A stretch of 64,000 nt of DNA from Cycas panzhihuaensis (Eukaryota > Cycadophyta). Below are positions 34,821 to 47,700 of this stretch, in pieces. Below the pieces are notes generated by a model. The model was given only the letters and a program-made list of their open reading frames with translations. It was not told the DNA's origin and searched no databases. The stretch covers positions 71,245,741 to 71,309,740 of the forward strand of contig CM041465.1 of NCBI GenBank assembly GCA_023213395.1, read 5' to 3'. Positions within the stretch are counted from its first letter, which is position 1; every line of letters begins with the position of its first letter. The translations under genes were made by a program, and so were the position numbers.

Positions 34821-36212
34821 TGGAAGTGCACCTCTTAGGGGTCACTAAGAGTAAGGATAGTTAAGCCAACACTACAATTATACTAAGGGATTAAAAGTCT
34901 CAAATGAGAGGATAGGTCACCCTCAAACGGCATCAGCACATCAGAATGAAGGTTTGGGGACCCACGAATAACGCTTAAGAACTTCCCTTTGGGCAAAGAC
35001 CTTCTAAGATCTGGATTGGACAAGGGCATCCTCGGTTTATTGAGTAGCCTAAGGGAGAGCTCTCATATCCTAATGGTGAAAGGAAGGAAAGAAAAGGCCC
35101 TCTTCCAGAGACAAGGCAAGGGAGAAAGGATGGTTCCTTATGAAGTAGGAACCTAAAAGCAAGGAAAAGAAGTGGTTGGTGGAGAAGTAAAAAGAAATTT
35201 AGTGCACATAGGGACCAAATCTGAAATATAGGGCTATTAGGAGATTGTATTTAGGGCTACCTAAAGGGTGTGCCTTTAGGGTTTGAGCTAAATATAAGGT
35301 TTGCTCAACTATAATAAGAGTTTAGATTGTATCATTTATTCTAGCTATGGGGATGGAGTGGAAAAAAGACCAAGGTGTTAGTTTTAAACAAAGAATATAA
35401 ATAAATAATAAGACTCTCACTCCTAACCTCACTCTCTTTTCCTTTATCAAAAGATGAATGATTTAAAGGAGGGGGGTAAAGGAGAGAAGAGACATGAATG
35501 ATTTATGTAAGCTTTTTCCTTTCGATGCAAAGAGAAGATATTTTCAACCAAATCACACTTTCTTGACTTTCCCCTTATGCACCTACATGCATGCAGGATG
35601 CAAAGGGACAACAGTAAAGAAGGGGAAATTCTTAGGTTAGTTTACTCCCTTATTTCTTAGGAAGGAAAAAGAATGTACCTATTCACACCACTTTCCTATA
35701 TTCATACAAACAAGGGATACATTGAATGCCTTTGTGATCTCTATGCAAAAGGGGAAAAACAATAGATAAGAATACAAGTGCATGCATATTCTTCTTATGT
35801 TTCCTTCCTATAAGTGCAAAACATGCAAATGGTAGGCTACAATCCTCATGCAAGCAATAATCAAATTCCTTTTGGGAAAGAGGGGGAAGATAAAAAGAGG
35901 GAGAGAGAGAGAGTTATAGGGGGTACACCAAGAAGTATGGCAGTCGATGAGGTGTTGTACTCCTCTTCCCACTTCTTCCCTTGTTTATAGCTTCATGCTC
36001 TAAGTCGTGATGGGTGACATAGATGAAGTCATGTGAGGGGCTCCCTTACCTTTCCCAAAATTACTTATGTAATAATAAGCTTGAAAAGAAAGCCAAAGGA
36101 AAATAAATACCCAAAAGAATAGATGTAATCTTTTATAGTGATGCAATCTTGCTTGCTTGGGAGGAGCCTTGCCTTTTGTCCAAGTGAAATCTTTTAACGA
36201 CCAACAAGTGCA

Positions 36213-36215
<3 letters not shown>

Positions 36216-36306
<91 letters not shown>
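36216..36306. repeat. (AT)n-(GA)n microsatellite in Tat-B LTR
   Basis: About 53 bases of AT repeat (36216-36268) are followed, after CA, by a GA repeat to 36306, then a short GT run. The other LTR has its AT repeat at the same place (63956 onward). The repeat is therefore an LTR feature, not a later insertion. Confidence 0.95.
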
Positions 36307-36309
<3 letters not shown>

Positions 36310-36956
36310 TGGTGTGTGTGTGCCTTATCAAATTGGAGACAAAGTTTACTATATATCCCAAAAGAAAGAAACAAAACAATATATGTTTTCTCCTTCATAC
36401 ACGATAATGTCTCGTAAAAGATCTATGGGGAAAAGGGGGCTTTAAGGGTAAAGGAGGATGTAGCCTTGGAATGGCTAGCTCTCATAAGTGAATCACCTCC
36501 TATATGTTTGGGTGCAGCATAGATAGATTAGATGGAAAATTAAGAGATTCAAGCAACTTAGAATCCAAAACTTGCGAGAAACAACAAATGTTACAAAAGT
36601 CATAAATGTTGCAAATATTGAAAAAGTTGAAAATGCTATAACTTTTACAAATATGTAAAGAAAATGTAAATACTATGAAAAGAAAGGAAAATGATGGAGA
36701 TTGTTTTCAAATAAGAGATGTACCAGTTGAATGCAAGTGTTGCAAGTGCGACAAGCATTGCAATCAAGAGTGAGGCCCATGCCAAAGGGAATACCCTGGC
36801 TTGTAGAATGGATATAGTGCAAGAAACCATGCGAAGTAGGGGGTTGCCCTTGAGGATGTGGAATTAGGAGTCAGAACACTAGTTGTTTGCTCCTCTTTTC
36901 CTTCTCACAGGTGTCCTAAATCCATCTAATTATTAGACAATTAGGACCCAAGCAAT

Positions 36957-36961
36957 TTGAG
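36957..36961. repeat. Target site duplication, left, of array F
   Basis: TTGAG directly precedes the TG of the first F LTR. The same five bases follow the last LTR at 49351-49355. Confidence 0.9.
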
Positions 36962-38012
36962 TGATCCAAGAGGATCTACCATATGTTTACAGGATGTGGA
37001 AAATGCTAGGCATTGGTATAACTAAACGAGATATGGCCAAATGGTATCAAAATTATACGAAATTTTGTGTACAGTTAGAAGACACATCCCACTAGATGTG
37101 TACAAAGGGTGGGGTTTAGAAAATATCATTTGATTAGAGTTTCAAGCCTTGTTTTGCATAAAATTAATCCCACAGCTAGCAGAAAAAATAGCAAATACAT
37201 ATTATCATTAAATGAATAAAAATATGGCCAATGACATCCAAATGAGCTAAAATTTTGAGAGAGTGGAGGAGATATGAATTCCTATATGTGTACCAAATTT
37301 TAGCTAAATTAGAGTTGGTTGAGGTCAATTACAAGCCACAACTTTTAAGAATTACATGAAGGCCACTTAGATAGCAGAAAAACAGCAAATACATATTATA
37401 ATTAAATAAATAAAAATGCTACCAAATGACATCCAAATGAGCTAAAATATTGAGGAAGCGGAGGGGACATGTGTTCCTATACCTGTACCAAATTTCAACC
37501 AAATTGGAGTCTATTAAGATTAGTTACAAGCTATAAGGTTTTAAGAATTACATGAAGGCCACTTGGACAACATGCATTCTGGTGGTTAGTGGTTATACTT
37601 GCATGATTGCCACTTGTTAAACATTAAATTTTGGTTTCTTTCTATAAAATAAGCCCTATTAGTGGTTGGAGAGGTGGTTCTTGGAGACTTGACATAGGAA
37701 GCATCCTTGGAGAAGCATTTTAGAGGGTTGGAGTCCCCCTTATGGTATAATTATATCATTTATTCCTTGTAATTTTACCATTCTTTTGCTAGTTGATTTG
37801 TCCACCATTAAATGGAGATTTTCATAGTTTAATAAAAGTATTACTCCTTATACTTTTGGATCAATGTCAAGTATAAATGATTTGGTATAGAATTTCCTTT
37901 CGTGGGCTCATTGTCATTTTGATGTTATTGAGATTTCTACACTAACTTCCAAGATCTTAAGGAGAAAAGGTTGATAATTGACTTCTTCACCAACTAAGCT
38001 CTTTTGGGATCA
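36962..38012 (+). repeat. F LTR 1 (5')
   Basis: 1051 bp, starting TGATCCAAGAGGATC and ending TTGGGATCA. It differs from LTR 2 and LTR 3 in its first 200 bases at several shared sites (for example CCAAG against CCAGG). An internal segment near AAATACATATTAT is partly duplicated within each LTR, about 180 bases apart. Confidence 0.93.
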
Positions 38013-38017
38013 TATTT

Positions 38018-38030
38018 TGGTATCAGAGCC
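38018..38030 (+). promoter_or_regulatory. Primer binding site, F unit 1
   Basis: TGGTATCAGAGCC, a perfect match to the initiator-Met tRNA 3' end complement, five bases after the LTR. Confidence 0.92.
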
Positions 38031-38145
38031 TATGATCTTTGTTGTAGGGACTTGAATGGTACAAACAAGGAAATGATATAAAGAGAAAGGTGAAGACTTT
38101 CTTGTGTTGCAATCACCAAGAAGACAAAGAAAGAATCCAAGCACC

Positions 38146-39363
38146 ATGGCTGAAAAAGAAGATGGAGAAATTAGATTTGAAAAGCTTGGGAAGAACGTAG
38201 AAGCCTTGATGCAAATGATGACCCACCTTCTACCTCTAGTCAAAGGAAAAGGCAAAGAGAAGGAATTTGAAGGAGGATCCACATATGACCAAAACCATGA
38301 AGAGGAAGAGGAGGAGACCTTAAAGCACTCTTTTGAAGAAAGCAAGGGTACTTCATCTCATCAACCCTTCAAGGTGGAGGCAAAGTTGGATATTCCAACT
38401 TATGATGGAGAGGTAAATGCTGAAAAGTTAGACCATTGGTTGGATCAACTTGAAACCTACTTCACAATTTATGCTTATAGTAATGCTCAAAAGCTTTCAT
38501 TTACTAGGCTCAAGTTGTGTAAACATGCATTGACATGGTAGAATGCAAATTTGAAGACTCATGATGTATCTTCTTTTTCATGGAGGGATTTTAAGAAAAT
38601 AATAAAGAAGCAATTCTACCCCATAGGTCATGAGGAAGACCAATGGGTCACTTAGCAATATTTATGCCAAGGGAGAGGTGTAAGTGTCCAAGACTATACT
38701 TCTTTATTTTTTAGGCATGGCATGCTACTTGGTATTAATATGGATGAACATGTCACTCTTATGAAATTCATTAGAGGATTACATGAATACATAAGGAATG
38801 AACTAAGGCTTTTTAAGGTTCAATCCATTGGAGAAGCAAGTAGAATGGTTATGGCAATAAAAAGTAAAAGCAAGAAATCTACATTCATGTCTAAAGATTC
38901 TACTTTTACTTTTAATAAGTATGAAAAGAATCCTAAATTGTACTCATCTAAAAGGCAAGTAGGAAAGAAGAAAAGAACTAATTTTATTAAAAGTTATAAC
39001 TTTTGTGAGCATTGTGATATTAGTGGTCATATTACAGCAAAGTGTTGGAAGTTGTATCCAGAGCTAAAGCCAAAGCATATCAAGGATATGGAATTAAGAA
39101 AGAAGGAAAAAGGGAAAGCACTACTTTCTGAGGTGGAGATTCAAAGTGAAGGAGAAGAAGAGAAAGTTACTCTACTTACAAATTATGAAGATGATGCTAC
39201 AAGGGAGGAACTATTTCACTTGAAGCTTCAAGTAGGAAATAGTATGATTGGTGCCATTATAGATCCAGGGAGCCAAAAGAATTTGATCTCAGAAAGTTTG
39301 GTAAAGAGCATTGGGTTGGTAACTACTCCTCACCCTCACATATCCTCTTGGTTGGATCCATAA
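38146..39363 (+). pseudogene. gag: F unit 1 gag with zinc knuckle and protease start
   Basis: The chosen start is ATG 38146 (M-A-E-K-E-D-G), shared with unit 2; no upstream Met precedes it in unit 1. The N-terminal part has a Glu-rich linker (about residues 45-65). The capsid domain follows (L-D-I-P-x-Y-D-G-E, W-L-D-Q-L-E-T-Y-F). A CX2CX4HX4C knuckle lies at 39004-39045. Stops interrupt at 38539-38541 (TAG where unit 2 has TGG) and 38653-38655 (TAG in both units). The frame ends at 39363 because two bases are missing near 39340 compared with unit 2. The protease motif I-I-D-P-G-S lies at 39256-39273. Confidence 0.85.
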
Positions 39364-42300
39364 AGATGTGGAAATGTAAATATCAAAGCAATGTGCACTT
39401 AAATTTTTTATCACTAATGATTTTGTTGATGAAGTAATATGTGATATGGTGCCATTAGATGTATGCCATGTTGTGCTTGGGAGTCCCTACTTGTGGGATC
39501 AAGATGCACTCTTCTATCGAAGGGAGAGAAAGTATCGATTGATGAAGGATAACAAGGGCTTCATCATAAAGGCCACAAAGAAGCACTTGGATAAGATAGT
39601 ATTAATTTCAGCTACTCAAGCAAAAAGGATGATCAATGCATGTGGTAAATTCGTCATCTTAATGGTAAGGAGAAAAGAAGAGCCAAGAGATGAAGAAGGT
39701 CCTTCTACTCACACTCTTCTTATATCACCTAAACAAATGCAACAAATTGAGGAGTTAAAGACAAGGTATGATATTCTATTTCAACATGTTGATAGGCTAC
39801 TACCAAAGAGAAAGATAGAGCATGAAATCACTCTTGTAGGAGATGCACCATTGCCTAATGTTGCTTTGTATAGGCGCTCCATTGTAGAGAATAATGAGAT
39901 AAAGAGGCAAGTTGAGGAGTTGCTTGATCAAGGGGTCATAAGACCTTCATGTTCACCTTGTGGGTCACCAATTATCTTGGTGCCTAAGAAGGATGGAGGA
40001 TGGAGAATGTGTATAGACTTTCGTGCTTTGAATAAAATTACAATTAAAAATTGCTACCCTTTGCCTCGCATAGATGATTTGCTTGATCAAATGCAGCATG
40101 CTTGTTATTTCACTAAATTAGATTTGAAAAGCGGTTATCACCAAGTTAGGGTCAAGGAGGAGGACACATGGAAGATGGCCTTTGAAACAAAACAATGACT
40201 CTTTGAATGGATGGTTATGCCTTTCGAATTGTGTAATGCTCCTACAACATTCATGAGCCTAATGAATGAAATGTTAAGGCCTTACTTGGATAATTTTGTT
40301 GTTATCTATCTTGATGACATTTTAATTTTTAGCAACACATGGGAGGAACATTTGCAGTACATAGAAGAAGTTTTAAAGACTATGGCTAAGCATCATTTAA
40401 AGCTTAATGTGAAGAAGTGTAAATTTGGCAAGGAAAACTTGATCTTCTTAGGCTTTGTGGTTGGAGGAGGAAAGTTGAGTATTGATCCACTCAAGACTCA
40501 AGCCATCCTCAAATGGCCTAGGCCAACAAACATCACAGAGGTGAGAAGTTTTTTAGGAGCTTGTCAACACTTGAGAAAGTTTATTCTTCATTTCTCACAG
40601 GTTGTAGCACCTCTACATGGATTGACAAAATCTAGTAGAAAGTTTACTTGGGGTTCTAAGGAGGAAGAAGCTTTTCTTCTTTTAAAGAAGAAAATTTGTG
40701 AAGCACTAGTTTTGGCAATGCCAAATTTGTAAAGGCATTTTGAAGTAGAAGCTGATGCAAGTGGAAATGCGATGGGAGATATCTTTATTCAAGATGGGAA
40801 GCCTATTACTTACCATTCAGAAGTCTTCACCCCTCAAGTGAAGAACTACCCAACATATGATCGAGAAATATTCGCACTTCATCAAGCATGTAAGTATTGG
40901 AGGTCATACTTAGTTGGAAAAGAGGTTGTAGTTCATACCGATCATAAGCCTCTTTAATTTTTACAAACCCAAAGTAAATTACAGCAAGCAAAACACATGA
41001 AGTGGATGAGTTATTTACAATAATTCAATATTGTAATTAAATACAAAAAAGGATCTAATAACAAAATTGCTGATATGTTATCTAGACCACCTTGTTCCAC
41101 TTCTTCTTCTACTTTTGTTTGTAGTTCTCTTATAAGTTTGCAGGTGGAACTAATGTATCATAAAGAGTACAAAGACTTGTACCATGAAGATGAAGCTTTG
41201 AAGGAAGAATTAGAGAACCTAGCAAAAGGAAGACCTTCCCAGCTTGCTTGGAAGGATGGTCTACTTTTCAAAGGGGAGCAGCTCTATGTTCCATCAAAAG
41301 GAGACAAGATCAAGTGGCTTAGAGAAGCCCATACTTCTAAAGTAGCTGGTCACTTTGGTATAGAGAAGACTTTAGCAAACTTAAGAAGATATGTTGTATG
41401 GCCAAAAATGCAAAATGATGTAAAAAAATATGTAAAAGGATGTGTAATATGTAATACTTCTAAGCCTTCTTCTAGAAAATTAGGATTGTATACACCACTT
41501 CCTATTCTCACTAGACCTTGGGAAAGTATCTCCATTGATTTCTTAGGGGGACTTCCCATGACTAGGAAGGGACATGATTATCTTTTTGTTGTTGTAGATA
41601 GGTTCAGTAAAATGATATGTCTAATACCTTGTAAGAAGACAATCACAGGTACAAGAGTAGCTGAGTTATTCTTCGAGCATGTATGGAAGAATTTTGGCTT
41701 GCCTTCTTCCATCATTTCAGATCAAGGCACTAGATTCTTTTCATCATTTTGGAAGTCACTATGGGAGATGATGGATACCAAATTGAAGAGGATTACAAGT
41801 TTCCATCCTCAAATAGATGGATAAACCGAAGTAGTGAATAGAACTTTGGTACATTTATTGAGGGGATACAATTCCAAGCATCCAAAGACTTGGGATAAAT
41901 CATTGGCTTTTCTACAATTTGCATTTAATAGAGCAATGTATGCATCACACTCTAAAGCACCTTTTGAAGTTTATTTTGGATACTTACCTCAAAGTCCATT
42001 TGACTTAGAGTTTTTCATGCAAGCTAAGGAAGGATCCGTCAAAGAGAAGGAGGAGCATGACAAGGCTTTAAGATACTTGGAGAAGATCCAGAGAGTCCAC
42101 AAAGAAGTACATGATCAACTTCTAAGGACTCAACAAAAGTATAAGGAAAGACATGATAAGCATAGGCAAGAGTGTACTTTTCAAGAAGGAGATTTAGTAT
42201 GGTTATACTTGATCAATGAGAGGTTAAAAGGAGAAGGCAAGAGACTCAAACCTATAAGGTATGGACCATTCAAGATTTTGAGAAAAGTAGGTGGCAATGC

Positions 42301-42607
42301 TTTCCAACTTGATCTTCCACCTTATATGCAAATATATTTAGTAGTAAATGATGAATACTTAAAACTCTTTGAGCCCTCCATGCTAGATGAGGAATAGGAC
42401 CAGTTCACTTTACCTTCAGTTGATGATTTATGTTTGGAAAGTGAGGAGCCTCTCAAGGAAGATTGTATCTTGGAGAGAAAATCTACCAAAACAAGACATA
42501 AGACACATGAATCTTTCAGGATTGGAGTAGCAGGGTAATTACCTAGTAAAGCCAAGTGGTTTAGTAGGCAACAAGGAGAACAACACTTCTCCAATCTCCA
42601 ATTCTAA
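39364..42607 (+). pseudogene. pol: F unit 1 pol: protease end, RT, RNase H, integrase, tail
   Basis: After the frameshift a single frame runs to 42607. RT has C-I-D-F-R-A-L-N-K and an intact Y-L-D-D at 40307-40318. RNase H has A-D-A-S-G, Y-D-R-E and H-T-D-H. Integrase keeps all three catalytic residues: Asp 41537-41539, Asp 41720-41722 and Glu 41828-41830, with a TAA just before the Glu. Stops lie at 40196, 40730, 40955, 41021, 41822, 42395 and near 42536. Those at 40955, 41021 and 42395 are also in unit 2. The long open parts (39446-40198, 40211-40732, 41075-41824, 41834-42397) show recent decay. Lineage: Ty3/gypsy, probably chromovirus. Confidence 0.88.
42398..42607 (+). other. F unit 1 chromodomain-like C-terminal tail
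   Basis: After the shared TAG at 42395 the frame stays open in both units for about 65 codons. It has an I-L-E-R-K-S-T-K-T-R start and a W-F-S-R-Q-Q end. The spacing resembles a chromodomain (x-I-L-x-x-R ... A-T-W-x-S), but the central V-K-W-K-G is not recognisable. Confidence 0.35.
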
Positions 42608-42634
42608 GCCAAACAGGAGTTGGCTATTTTCCTA

Positions 42635-42648
42635 GGAATGGGGAGCCA
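42635..42648 (+). promoter_or_regulatory. Polypurine tract, F unit 1
   Basis: GGAATGGGGAGCCA precedes the TG of LTR 2. Unit 2 has GGAAGGGGGAGCCA at the same place. Confidence 0.8.
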
Positions 42649-43700
42649 TGATCCAGGAGGATCTACCATATGTTTACAGGATGCAGAAAATGCTAGGCAT
42701 TGGTATAACTAAAAGAGATATGGCCAAATGGTATCAAAATTATATGAAATTTTGTGTAAAGTTAGAAGACACATCCCACTAGATGTGTACAAAAGGTGGG
42801 GTTTAGAAAATATCATTTGATTAGAGTTTCAAGCCTTGTTTTGCATAAAATAATCCCACAGCTAGTAGAAAAAAATAGCAAATACATATTATTATTAAAT
42901 GAATAAAAATATAGACAAATGACATCCAAATGAGCTAAACTTTTTAGGAAGTGGAGGAGTCATGCATTCCTATACGTGTACCAAATTTGAGCTAAATTGG
43001 AGTTAATTAAGGTCAGTTACAAGTCACAACTTTTAATAATTACATGAAGGCCACTTAGACAGCAGAAAAAGAGCAAATACATATTATAATTAAATAAATA
43101 AAAATATAGTCAAATGACATATAAATAAGATACAATTTTGAAGAAGCAGAGAGGACATGTGTTCCTATACCTGTACCAAATTTTAGCCAAATTGGAGTCC
43201 GGTAAGATTATTTACAAGCTGCAAATGTTTAAGAATTGCATGAAGGCCACTTGGACAACATGCATTCTGGTGGTTAGCGGTTATACTTGCATGATTGCCA
43301 CTTGTTAAACATGAAATTTTAGTTTATTTCTATAAATTAAGCCCTATTAGGGGTTGGAGAGGTGGTTCTTGGAGACTGGACATGGGAAGCATCCTTGGAG
43401 AAGCATTTTAGAGGGTTGGAGTCGCCCTTATGGTATAATTGTATCATTTATTCCTTGTAATTTTACCATTCTTTTGCTAATTGATTTCTCCACCATTAAA
43501 TGGAGATTTTCATAGTTTAATAAAAGTACTACTCCTCATACTTTTGGATCAATGTCAAGTATAAATGATTTGGTGTAGAATTTCCTTTCGTGGGCTCATT
43601 GTTGTTTTGATATTATTGAGATTTCTACACTAACTTCCAGGATGTCAAGGAGAAAAGGTTGATAATTGACTTCTTCACCAACTAAGCTCTTTTGGGATCA
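42649..43700 (+). repeat. F LTR 2 (shared middle LTR)
   Basis: 1052 bp, serving as 3' LTR of unit 1 and 5' LTR of unit 2. Its first part is closer to LTR 3 (CCAGGAGG, GATGCAGAAAATG). Its 3' part has private changes against both others (for example AACATGAAATTTTAG). Confidence 0.93.
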
Positions 43701-43705
43701 TATTT

Positions 43706-43718
43706 TGGTAGTAGAGCC
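43706..43718 (+). promoter_or_regulatory. Primer binding site, F unit 2, mutated
   Basis: TGGTAGTAGAGCC differs at two bases from the perfect site in unit 1, so priming from it would be impaired. Confidence 0.85.
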
Positions 43719-43833
43719 TTTGATCTTTGTTGTAGGGACTTGAATGGTACAAATAAGGAAAGGATACAAAGAAAAAGGTGAAGACTTTCTTGTGTTACAA
43801 TCACCAAGAAGACAAAGAAAGAATCCAAGCACC

Positions 43834-44733
43834 ATGGCTGAAAAAGAAGATGGAAAAATTAGATTTGAAAAGCTTGGGAAGAACGTAGAAGCCTTGATGC
43901 AAATGATGACCCACCTTCTACCTCTAGTCAAAGGAAAAGGCAAAGAGAAGAAATTTGAAGGAGGATCCACATATGACCACAACCATGAAGAGGAAGAGGA
44001 GGAGACCTTAAAGCACTCTTTTAAAGAAAGCAAGGGTACTTCATCTCATCAACCCTTCAAGGTGGAGGCAAAGTTGGATATTCCAACTTATGATGGAGAG
44101 GTAAATGCTGAAAAGTTGGACCATTGGTTGGATCAACTTGAAACCTACTTCATAATTTATGCTTATAGTAATGCTCAAAAACTTTCATTTGCTAGGCTCA
44201 AGTTGTGTAAACATGCATTGACATGGTGGAATGTATATTTGAAGACTCATGATGTATCTTCTTTTTCATGGAGGGATTTTAAGAAAATAATAAAGAAGCA
44301 ATTCTACCCCATAGGTCATGAGGAAGACCAATAGGTCACTTAGCAATATTTACGCCAAGGGAGAGGTGTAAGTGTCCAAGACTATACTTCTTTACTTTTT
44401 AGGCATGGAATGCTACTTGGTATTAATATGGATGAACATGTCACTCTTATGAAATTCATCGGAGGATTACATGAATACATAAGGAAGGAACTAAGGCTTT
44501 TTAAGATTCAATCCATTAGAGAAGCAAGTAGAATGGCTATGGCAATAGAAAGTAAAAGCAATAAATCTACATTCATGTCTAAAGATTCTACTTTTACTTC
44601 TAATAAGTATGAAAAAAATCCTAAATTGCACTCATCTAAAAGGCAAGAAGGAAAGAAGAAAAGAACTAATTTTGTTAAAAGTTTTAACTTTTGTGAGCAT
44701 TGTGATATTAGTGGTCATATTATAGCAAAGTGT
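43834..44733 (+). pseudogene. gag: F unit 2 gag with zinc knuckle
   Basis: It has the same domains as unit 1, from ATG 43834 (the frame is also open upstream to 43744). It is broken by TAG at 44332-44334 (private; unit 1 has TGG) and TAG at 44341-44343 (shared). The frame reopens at 44410 and runs on through the zinc knuckle (44692-44733) into pol without a frameshift. Confidence 0.87.
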
Positions 44734-47700
44734 CGGAAGTTGCATCCAGAGCTAAAGCCAAAGCATATCAAGGATATGGAATTAAAAAAGAATAAAAAAG
44801 GGAAAGCACTACTTTCTGAGGTGGAGATTCAAAGTGAAAGAGAAGAAGAGAAGGTTACTCTATTTACAAATTATGAAGATGATACTACAAGGGAGGAACT
44901 ATTTCACTTGAAGCTTCAAGTAGGAAATAGTATGATTGGTGCCATTATAGATCCGGGGAGCAAAAAGAATTTGATCTCAGAAAGTTTGGTAAAGAGCATT
45001 GGGTTGGTAACTACTCCTCACCCTCACCCATATCCTCTTGGTTGGATAAATAAAGATGTGGAAACGCAAATATCAAAGCAATGTACACTTAAATTTTCCA
45101 TTACTAATGATTTTGTTGATGAAGTAATATGTGATGTGGTGCCATTAGATGTATGCCATGTTGTACTTGGGAGTCCCTACTTATGGGATCGAGATGCACT
45201 CTTCTATCGAAGGGAGAGAAAGTATCGATTGATGAAGGATAACAATGGCTTCATCATAAAAGCCACAAAGAAGCACTTGGATAAGATAACATTAATTTCA
45301 GCTACTCAAATAAAAAGGATGATCAATGCATGTGGTAAATTCATCATCTTAATGGTAAGGAGAAAAGAAGAGCCAAGAGATAAAGAAGGTCCTTCTACTC
45401 ACACTCTTCTTATATCACCTAAACAAATGCAACAAATTGAGGAGTTAAAGACAAGGTATGATATTCTATTTCAACATGTTGATGGGCTACCACCAGAGAG
45501 AAAGATAGAGCATGAAATCACTCTTATAGGAGATGCACCATTGCCTAATGTTGCTTTGTATAGGCACTCCATTGTAGAGAATAATAAGATAAAGAGGCAA
45601 GTTGAGGAGTTGCTTGATCAAGGGGTCATAAGACCTTCATGTTCACCTTGTGGGTCACCAATTGTCTTGGTTCCTAAGAAGGATGGAGGATGGAGAATGT
45701 GTATAGACTTTCGTGCTTTGAATAAAATTACAATTAAAAATCCCTACCCTTTGCCTCGCATAGATGATTTGCTTAATCAAATTCAGCATGCTTGTTATTT
45801 CACTAAATTGGATTTGAAAAGCGGTTATCACCAAGTTAGGGTCAAGGAGGATGACACATGGAAGACGGCCTTCAAAACAAAGTAAGGACTCTTTGAATGG
45901 ATGGTTATACCTTTCGAATTATGTAATGCTCTTACAACATTCATGAGGCTAATGAATGAAATGTTAAGGCCTTACTTGGATAATTTTATTGTTGTCTATC
46001 TTGATGACATTTTGATTTTCAGCAACATATGGGAGGAACATTTGCAGCACATAGAAGAAGTTTTAAAGACTATGGCTAAGCATCATTTGAAGCTTAATGT
46101 GAAGAAGTATGAATTTGTCAAGGAAAACTTGATCTTCTTAGGCTTTGTGGTTGGAGGAGGAAAGTTAAGCATTGATCCACTCAAGACTCAAGCCATCCTC
46201 AAATGGCCTAGGCCAACAAATATCACAAAGGTGAGAAGTTTTTTAGGAGCTTGTCAATACTTGAGAAAGTTTATTCTTCATTTCTCACAGGTTGTAGCAC
46301 CTCTACATGGATTAACAAAATCTAGTAGAAAGTTTACTTAGGGTTCCAAGGAGGAAGAAGCTTTTCTTCTTTTAAAGAAGAAAATTTATGAAGCACCAGT
46401 TTTGGCAATGCCAAATTTTCAAAAGATTTTTGAAGTAGAAGCTGATGCAAGTGGAAATACAATGGGAGCTATCCTTATTCAAGATGGGAAGCCTATTGCT
46501 TACCATTCATAAGTCTTCACCCCTTAAGTGAAGAACTACCCAACATATGATTGAGAAATATTCACACTTCATCAAGCATGCAAGCATTGGAGGTCATATT
46601 TACTCAGAAAAGAGGTTGTAGTTCATACTGATCATAAGCCTCTTTAATTTTTACAAACCCAAAGTAAATTATAGCAAGCAAGACACATGAAGTGGATGAG
46701 TTATTTACAATAATTTGATATTGTAATTAAGTACAAAAAGGGATCTAATAATAAAATTGCTAATATGTTATCTAGACCACCTTGTTCCACTTCTTCTTCT
46801 ACTTTTGTTTGTAGTTCTCTTATGAGTTTGCAGGTGGAACCAATGCATCATGAAGAGTACAAAGACTTGTACCATGAAGATGAAGCTTTGAAGGAAGAAT
46901 TAGAGAACCTAGCAAAAGGAAGACCTTCCCAGCTTGCTTGGAAGGATGGTCTACATTTTAAAGGGGAGCAGCTCTATGTTCCATCAAAGGGAGACAAGAT
47001 CAAGTGGCTTAGAGAAGCCCATACTTCTAAAGTAGCTGGTCACTTTAGTATAGAGAAGACTTTAGCAAACTTGAGAAGATATGTTGTATGGCCAAAAATG
47101 CAAAATGATATAAAAAAATATGTAAAAGGATGTGTAATATGTAATACTTCTAAGCCTTCTTCTAGAAAATTAGGATTGTATACACCACTTCCTATTCCCA
47201 CTAGACCTTGGGAAAGTATCTCCATTGATTTCTTAGGGGGACTTCCTATGATTAGGAAGGGACATGATTATCCTTTTGTTGTTGTAGATAGGTTCAGTAA
47301 AATGATATGTCTAATACCTTATAAGAAGACAATCATAGGTACAGGAGCAGCTGAGTTATTCTTCGAGCATGTATGGAAGAATTTTGGCTTGCCTTCTTCC
47401 ATCATTTCAAATCGGGACACTCGATTCCTTTCATCATTTTGGAAGTCACTATGGCAGATGATGGATACCAAATTGAAGAGGAGTACAAGTTTCCATCCTC
47501 AAATCGATGGACAAACTAAAGTAGTGAATAGAACTTTGGTACATTTATTGAGGGGATATAATTCCAAGCATCCAAAGACTTGGGATGAATCATTGGCTTT
47601 TCTACAATTTGCATTTAATAGAGCAATGCATGCATCACACTCTAAAGTACATTTTGAAGTTTGTTTGGGATACTTACCTCAAAGTCCATTTGACTTAGAG

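Larger units (their letters stand above)
34821..36961 (-). repeat. Tat-B 3' LTR, distal part (R-U5 side)
   Basis: It begins TGGAAGTGCACC on + (CA end on the element strand). It runs with 62577-64000: CACTAAGAGTAAGGAT, GGTTTGGGGACCCACGAATAA and the block up to the AT repeat occur in both. It stops at 36961, where the F array was inserted. Open frames in it (for example 36000-36398) come from low-complexity repeats. Confidence 0.8.

Noticed and set aside
36000-36445. Open frames on both strands through the AT/GA repeat
   Set aside because: They consist of Tyr-Ile, Arg-Glu and Leu-Ser runs made by dinucleotide repeats and are absent as genes elsewhere.
42322-42594. Minus-strand open frames in F (also 38010-38345, 43698-44033, 41350-41559, 47040-47225, 48012-48245)
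   Set aside because: They lie opposite well-supported gag or integrase frames and recur only because the two units are copies.
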